Shown here piece after piece: positions 60,592 to 64,000 of a DNA stretch of 64,000 nucleotides. Within the stretch, counting starts at the first letter, position 1, and each line of letters begins with the position of its first letter. The stretch is from contig NZ_JAJCXB010000002.1 in assembly GCF_020564935.1 (NCBI RefSeq), positions 62,001 through 126,000 on the forward strand, written 5' to 3'. The stretch is from Streptomyces pinistramenti. Its GTDB lineage: Bacteria > Actinomycetota > Actinomycetes > Streptomycetales > Streptomycetaceae. Below the pieces are notes generated by a model. That model searched no databases. It was not told where the DNA came from and saw only the letters and a list, made by a program, of their open reading frames with translations. The position numbers and the translations under genes were made by a program.

Positions 60592-62322
60592 GTGCAGGCC
60601 GATGCGAACGCAGGCAGCCCGCTGCCATTCGGCAGATCCACTCTCGCCACCCTCTTCGACGGTGCGCCGCACGGCGTCGCCCTCTTCGACACCGGCCTGC
60701 GCTACCTCTACGTCAACCCGGCGCAGGCGCTCATCAACGGCCTGTCGGCCGACGAGCACATCGGCCGGAGCATCGCCGCCGTACTGCCGGATTCCGACGA
60801 GCGCCAGGACGTGCTCCGGGCGGTGCTCCGCGACGGCCGGCCCCGCGACACGACGTTCAGCGGCCTGACGCGTGACCTGACGGGACGGGACCGGCGGTAC
60901 TGGCGCGGGAGCTACTACCGGATCGAGGCGGACGGCAGCTGCCTGGGCCTGATCGGGGTGGTCCTTGAGGTCAGTTCGGCCGCTCACCAGCGGGAAGACC
61001 TGGAGCGCACCCGGCGCTACCTGACGATGCTGGACACCGCAGCCACCAGCATCGGCACCACCCTGGACATCGACACCACCTGCCGGGAGCTGGCGGAGTT
61101 CGTGGTGCCCACGCTGGCCGATGTCGCTTCCGTCGAGGTCTTCCCGCCGGACATCGGCCACGCCGTGCGCCGCCCGCCACCCGGAGTGCTCCGGATGCGC
61201 CGCGCCGCTCTGGCCGTCGCCCCGGGCCTCCGCGAAGCCGTCACCGGCATGTTCCAGGAGCCGGGCGAGTACATCGACTACCAGGAGGATTCGGTCGTAC
61301 AGCGCTCCCTGGCGACCAACCAGCCGGTGCTGGCCCATCCCACCGGCGAACAGCTCAGCCGGTCCGGCCCGGCGCCGGAGCGGGCCGCCGTCTACCGCGC
61401 CCTGGGGCTGCACTCGATGATCGTCGTCCCGCTCACCGCACGGGGAAACCCGCAGGGCGTACTCGGAATCGGCCGCACGGGCGACTCCCCCGCCTTCACC
61501 GAGGAGGAGGACGTGGTCGTCGCCCGCGAGCTGGCCGGACGCACGGCCGTCGACCTCGAACACGCCCGCCGGTACGCGCACGAGCACGGCATCGCCCTGG
61601 AACTCCAGCGCGCACTCCTCTCCGAACCGCGCGGCCAGCACCCCCACATCGAGATCGCGACCCGCTATCTGCCGGCCGAACGCGATGTGCTGGTCGGCGG
61701 GGACTGGTTCGACGTCATCCCGCTCAAGGACGGCCGCCACCTCAAGGTCATGGGCGACGTGATGGGGCACGGCGTGGAGGCCGCCGTCGCCATGAGCCAT
61801 TACCGCTCCCTGCTGCGCCTGCTGGCCGAGGACGAGCAGCCGCCGCACCGCATCCTGGAGCGGCTCGACACCATGGTGGAACGCTCCGGGCTCGACCGCG
61901 CCGCCACCTGCCTGATCGCGGTCGTCGACCGGCTCGCGGGGGTGTGCGAGGTGGCCAGCGCCGGGCACCTGCCCCCCGTCTTCATCGATCCGGACGGCGC
62001 CGGCGCACGCATCGCCGAGCTGCCCGTCGGCCCACCCCTGGGCACCGGCTACGGATCGTACGAGACCCAGGTGCTGCCGTGCGGACCCGGAACCGTGCTG
62101 TTCATGTACACCGACGGCCTGGTGGAGCGCAGGGACGAAGCGATCGACGTGTCCGTCGAACGGCTGGCGTCACTGCGGGTACCCGCGAGCGGACGCCTGG
62201 AGGACCTGCTGGACGAGGTCCTGACCCGGTTCGGCACGGACGCGGAGGACGACATCGCCGTACTCGCCTCCCGCATCCGTACGGACGGACCGACGGCGGG
62301 ACAGACGGGCGAGCGGAGCTGA
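60592..62322 (+). CDS. PAS-GAF-PP2C (SpoIIE/RsbU-type) serine phosphatase
   Basis: A 576-residue signalling protein. A PAS domain (LATLFDGAPHGVALFDTGLR, with the final WRGSYYRIEADGSCLGLIGV) comes first, then a GAF domain (~150-330: MLDTAATSIGTTLDIDTTCR, MIVVPLTARGNPQGVLGIGR), then a PP2C-type catalytic domain with metal-binding DVLVGGDWFDVIPLKDGR, VMGDVMGHGVEAAVAMSHYR and FMYTDGLVERRDEAID. Such phosphatases act on anti-sigma-factor antagonists in response to ligand or redox signals. AGGAGG lies five bases before GTG 60592. It follows gap by ~108 bases but need not be co-transcribed. No antagonist or anti-sigma gene is adjacent. Confidence 0.9.
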   Translation: MQADANAGSPLPFGRSTLATLFDGAPHGVALFDTGLRYLYVNPAQALINGLSADEHIGRSIAAVLPDSDERQDVLRAVLRDGRPRDTTFSGLTRDLTGRDRRYWRGSYYRIEADGSCLGLIGVVLEVSSAAHQREDLERTRRYLTMLDTAATSIGTTLDIDTTCRELAEFVVPTLADVASVEVFPPDIGHAVRRPPPGVLRMRRAALAVAPGLREAVTGMFQEPGEYIDYQEDSVVQRSLATNQPVLAHPTGEQLSRSGPAPERAAVYRALGLHSMIVVPLTARGNPQGVLGIGRTGDSPAFTEEEDVVVARELAGRTAVDLEHARRYAHEHGIALELQRALLSEPRGQHPHIEIATRYLPAERDVLVGGDWFDVIPLKDGRHLKVMGDVMGHGVEAAVAMSHYRSLLRLLAEDEQPPHRILERLDTMVERSGLDRAATCLIAVVDRLAGVCEVASAGHLPPVFIDPDGAGARIAELPVGPPLGTGYGSYETQVLPCGPGTVLFMYTDGLVERRDEAIDVSVERLASLRVPASGRLEDLLDEVLTRFGTDAEDDIAVLASRIRTDGPTAGQTGERS

Positions 62323-62356
62323 CGGGCCGGCCGGCAGGTGACGTGGGGCGCGACAC

Positions 62357-62393
62357 GGGAAGCCCAACACCTGGCTGACACCTGGGCTTTCCG
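62357..62393 (+). terminator. Hairpin after the phosphatase gene
   Basis: GGAAGCCCA pairs with TGGGCTTTCC with one bulged base. The loop holds ACACCTGG twice. It lies 35 bases behind the stop. Confidence 0.5.
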
Positions 62394-62722
62394 GCCCGGC
62401 ATGGCGTCACGCTGCGTAACCTGCGCCGCTCGGCCACGTGCCCCGGCCCGCAACGTCCCGACGCCCCCGACCGCCGTACGGCCCGGCCTCCGGGACCTGC
62501 CTCCGGCCGCCCGGCCGCGGCGCCCGCGTGCGGAGCGCCGTCGTGGCCCTGATCCTGAAGCAGTGGAGGGCGTACGCCGGGCCTGCGCGGCGCGGGCAGT
62601 CGGAGGCGCCGCGGAGCGGTACGGGTGTGTGGCCGGGCTCCACCCGGGCACCCGCGAGGGCAGCAGCGCAAGGAACCCGAGACGCAGCATGTCGCGGCAC
62701 CGTGACAGCGGAACGGACACAC
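62394..62722. other. Upstream region of the second Clp gene
   Basis: No gene is supported. A plus-strand frame ([19 protein letters not shown]) looks protein-like but is not recognised. No HAIR (CTTGAGT-N7-ACTCAAG) or ClgR site was found. Confidence 0.45.
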
Positions 62723-64000
62723 ATGAGCAACGGATTCATGGGTCCGGGGGGCTACGACCCGGACCCGTTCGGCGACTTCCTCGGACGATTCTTCGGCCGC
62801 CCCGACGAGGCGGGCCGCACGCCACGGCAGGCGGACATCGCCCGCCTGATGAGCGAGAGCGCCCGGAACCTGGTCACCACCGCAGCCACCTACGCCGCGG
62901 ATCACGGCAGCACCGAGCTGGGCACCGAGCACCTGCTGCGGGCCGCGCTCTTGGCCGAACCGACGCGCAGCCTGATGCGGCAGTCCGGCGCGGATCCCGA
63001 CGCGCTGGCGGACGATATCGACCGCAGCGCCGGGACGGGACCGCAGCAGTCCCGCGTCGCCGTCACGCCGGCGGTGAAGCGGGCCCTGCTGGGCGCGCAC
63101 GACCTGGCGCTGGGCAGCGGCGCGTCCTACATCGGCCCCGAGCACGTACTCGAAGCGCTCGCGGCCAATCCGGACTCGGCCGCGGGCCGCATCCTGAACG
63201 TCTTCCGCTTCGACCCGCAGGCCACCCCACAGGGCGGCTTCGGGCACCAAGGGGGCCTCGGCCATCAGACCGCAGGACCCGAGCAGAGCCCCGCCGCGCG
63301 GCACGAGACGCCGACCCTCGACAAGTACAGCCGCGACCTGACGGACCTGGCCAGGTCGGGCCGTATCGACCCGGTCATCGGCCGCGAGCAGCAGATCGAG
63401 CAGACGATCGAGGTGCTCTCCCGGCGCGGCAAGAACAACCCGGTCCTGGTCGGCGACGCCGGCGTCGGGAAGACGGCGATCGTCGAGGGCCTGGCGCAGC
63501 GCCTCGCCGACGGGGAAGTCCCCGACATCCTGGCCGGGCGGCGGGTCGTCTCGCTGGATCTGACGGGTGTCGTCGCCGGTACCCGTTACCGCGGCGACTT
63601 CGAGGAGCGGCTCAACAACATCATCGAGGAGGTCCGCGCGCACGCGGACTCCCTGATCGTCTTCATCGACGAGCTGCACACCATGGTCGGGGCCGGGGGC
63701 AGCGGCTCGGAAGGCGGCTCCCTGGAGGCGAGCAACATGCTCAAACCCGCCCTGGCCCGCGGCGAGTTGCACGTCATCGGTGCCACCACGCTGGAGGAGT
63801 ACCGGCGCCACATCGAGAAGGACGCCGCGCTCGCCCGCCGCTTCCAGCCCATCCTCGTACCCGAGCCCTCGGTCCCCGACACGGTCGAGATCCTGCGCGG
63901 TCTGCAGGACAGATACGAGGCGCACCACCAGGTCAGGTACACGAACGAGGCGCTGCTCGCGGCCGTCGAACTGTCCGACCGGTACCTCACCGACCGCTTC
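62723..64000 (+). CDS. ClpC/ClpB-like AAA+ ATPase, N-terminal half (runs off window)
   Basis: 426 codons are present and the frame is open at the end. The N-terminus has the same extension as the other Clp gene ([14 protein letters not shown] here, [13 protein letters not shown] there). The Clp-N repeats ([39 protein letters not shown]) follow. A Gly/His-rich linker ([12 protein letters not shown]) precedes [20 protein letters not shown], Walker [24 protein letters not shown] and Walker [10 protein letters not shown]. It ends in the AAA-1 lid ([10 protein letters not shown]). The ATG has only a weak GGAACGGA site. ClpP binding cannot be judged because AAA-2 is missing. Confidence 0.85.
   Translation, partial: MSNGFMGPGGYDPDPFGDFLGRFFGRPDEAGRTPRQADIARLMSESARNLVTTAATYAADHGSTELGTEHLLRAALLAEPTRSLMRQSGADPDALADDIDRSAGTGPQQSRVAVTPAVKRALLGAHDLALGSGASYIGPEHVLEALAANPDSAAGRILNVFRFDPQATPQGGFGHQGGLGHQTAGPEQSPAARHETPTLDKYSRDLTDLARSGRIDPVIGREQQIEQTIEVLSRRGKNNPVLVGDAGVGKTAIVEGLAQRLADGEVPDILAGRRVVSLDLTGVVAGTRYRGDFEERLNNIIEEVRAHADSLIVFIDELHTMVGAGGSGSEGGSLEASNMLKPALARGELHVIGATTLEEYRRHIEKDAALARRFQPILVPEPSVPDTVEILRGLQDRYEAHHQVRYTNEALLAAVELSDRYLTDRF

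Overview
The window looks like chromosomal DNA of a Streptomyces-type actinomycete. GC content and third-position GC are very high, GTG and TTG starts are common, TGA is the usual stop, and most neighbouring genes overlap by ATGA or GTGA. The families present (encapsulin/DyP, FdhF-type molybdoenzymes, SpoIIE phosphatase, NCS1 permease, two ClpC-like ATPases) also fit Streptomyces. It reads as accessory or chromosome-arm sequence: short catabolic and regulatory cassettes mixed with many gene remnants. No rRNA, tRNA, CRISPR array or intact insertion sequence was seen.

Layout. 1-6.6 kb: the end of a DUF2264 protein, an IS5-type transposase relic, a small secreted protein, a COG4705 membrane protein behind a long dyad, an ICMT-like methyltransferase, an ArsR/AHSA1 pair and a decayed GMC oxidoreductase. 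6.8-14.5 kb: a serine hydrolase, an MFS carrier, a TetR regulator, an acyl-CoA ligase, an acyl-CoA dehydrogenase and a frameshifted CaiB/BaiF CoA-transferase, together a plausible pathway for uptake and CoA activation of a carboxylic acid. 14.5-22.9 kb: a B12/siderophore-type ABC importer translationally coupled to an unknown 158-residue protein, then a methyltransferase and a PhyH dioxygenase, facing a CbiZ cobinamide amidohydrolase, with a fused ABC-2 exporter behind it. 23.1-33.2 kb: a molybdoenzyme locus with two FdhF/YdeP paralogues, moeA, a DUF6457 protein, moaA, fdhD and a LysR regulator. 33.3-37.7 kb: a DyP peroxidase with an encapsulation tail, its encapsulin shell and a ClpC-like ATPase, all in one direction.

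37.9-50.1 kb: intact genes (FUSC transporter, quinone oxidoreductase/TetR, HxlR/NTF2, AAC(3)-like, ICL/PEPM lyase, bile-acid-symporter-like carrier) between many broken ones (DUF1345, a Lys-rich secreted protein, a TPR protein, an XRE/MmyB regulator, an alpha/beta hydrolase, ureF, ureG, folD, a CGNR zinc finger). 50.1-64 kb: an NCS1 permease behind a perfect operator, a chimeric amidohydrolase/C45 gene, a hydrolase, a polysaccharide deacetylase, a SET protein, a membrane-anchored Mrr-like nuclease, a RelE/ParE-like toxin-antitoxin candidate, a trypsin-like protease, a broken CPT-like kinase, a long GAPDH, a PAS-GAF-SpoIIE phosphatase and the first half of a second ClpC-like ATPase that runs off the end.

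The most interesting parts are the encapsulin operon with its ClpC-like ATPase lacking a ClpP-docking tripeptide, the CbiZ/ABC/dioxygenase/methyltransferase cluster, the two overlapping hairpins ahead of the second fdhF gene, a palindromic element translated inside fdhD, and the chimeric amidohydrolase/C45 gene.
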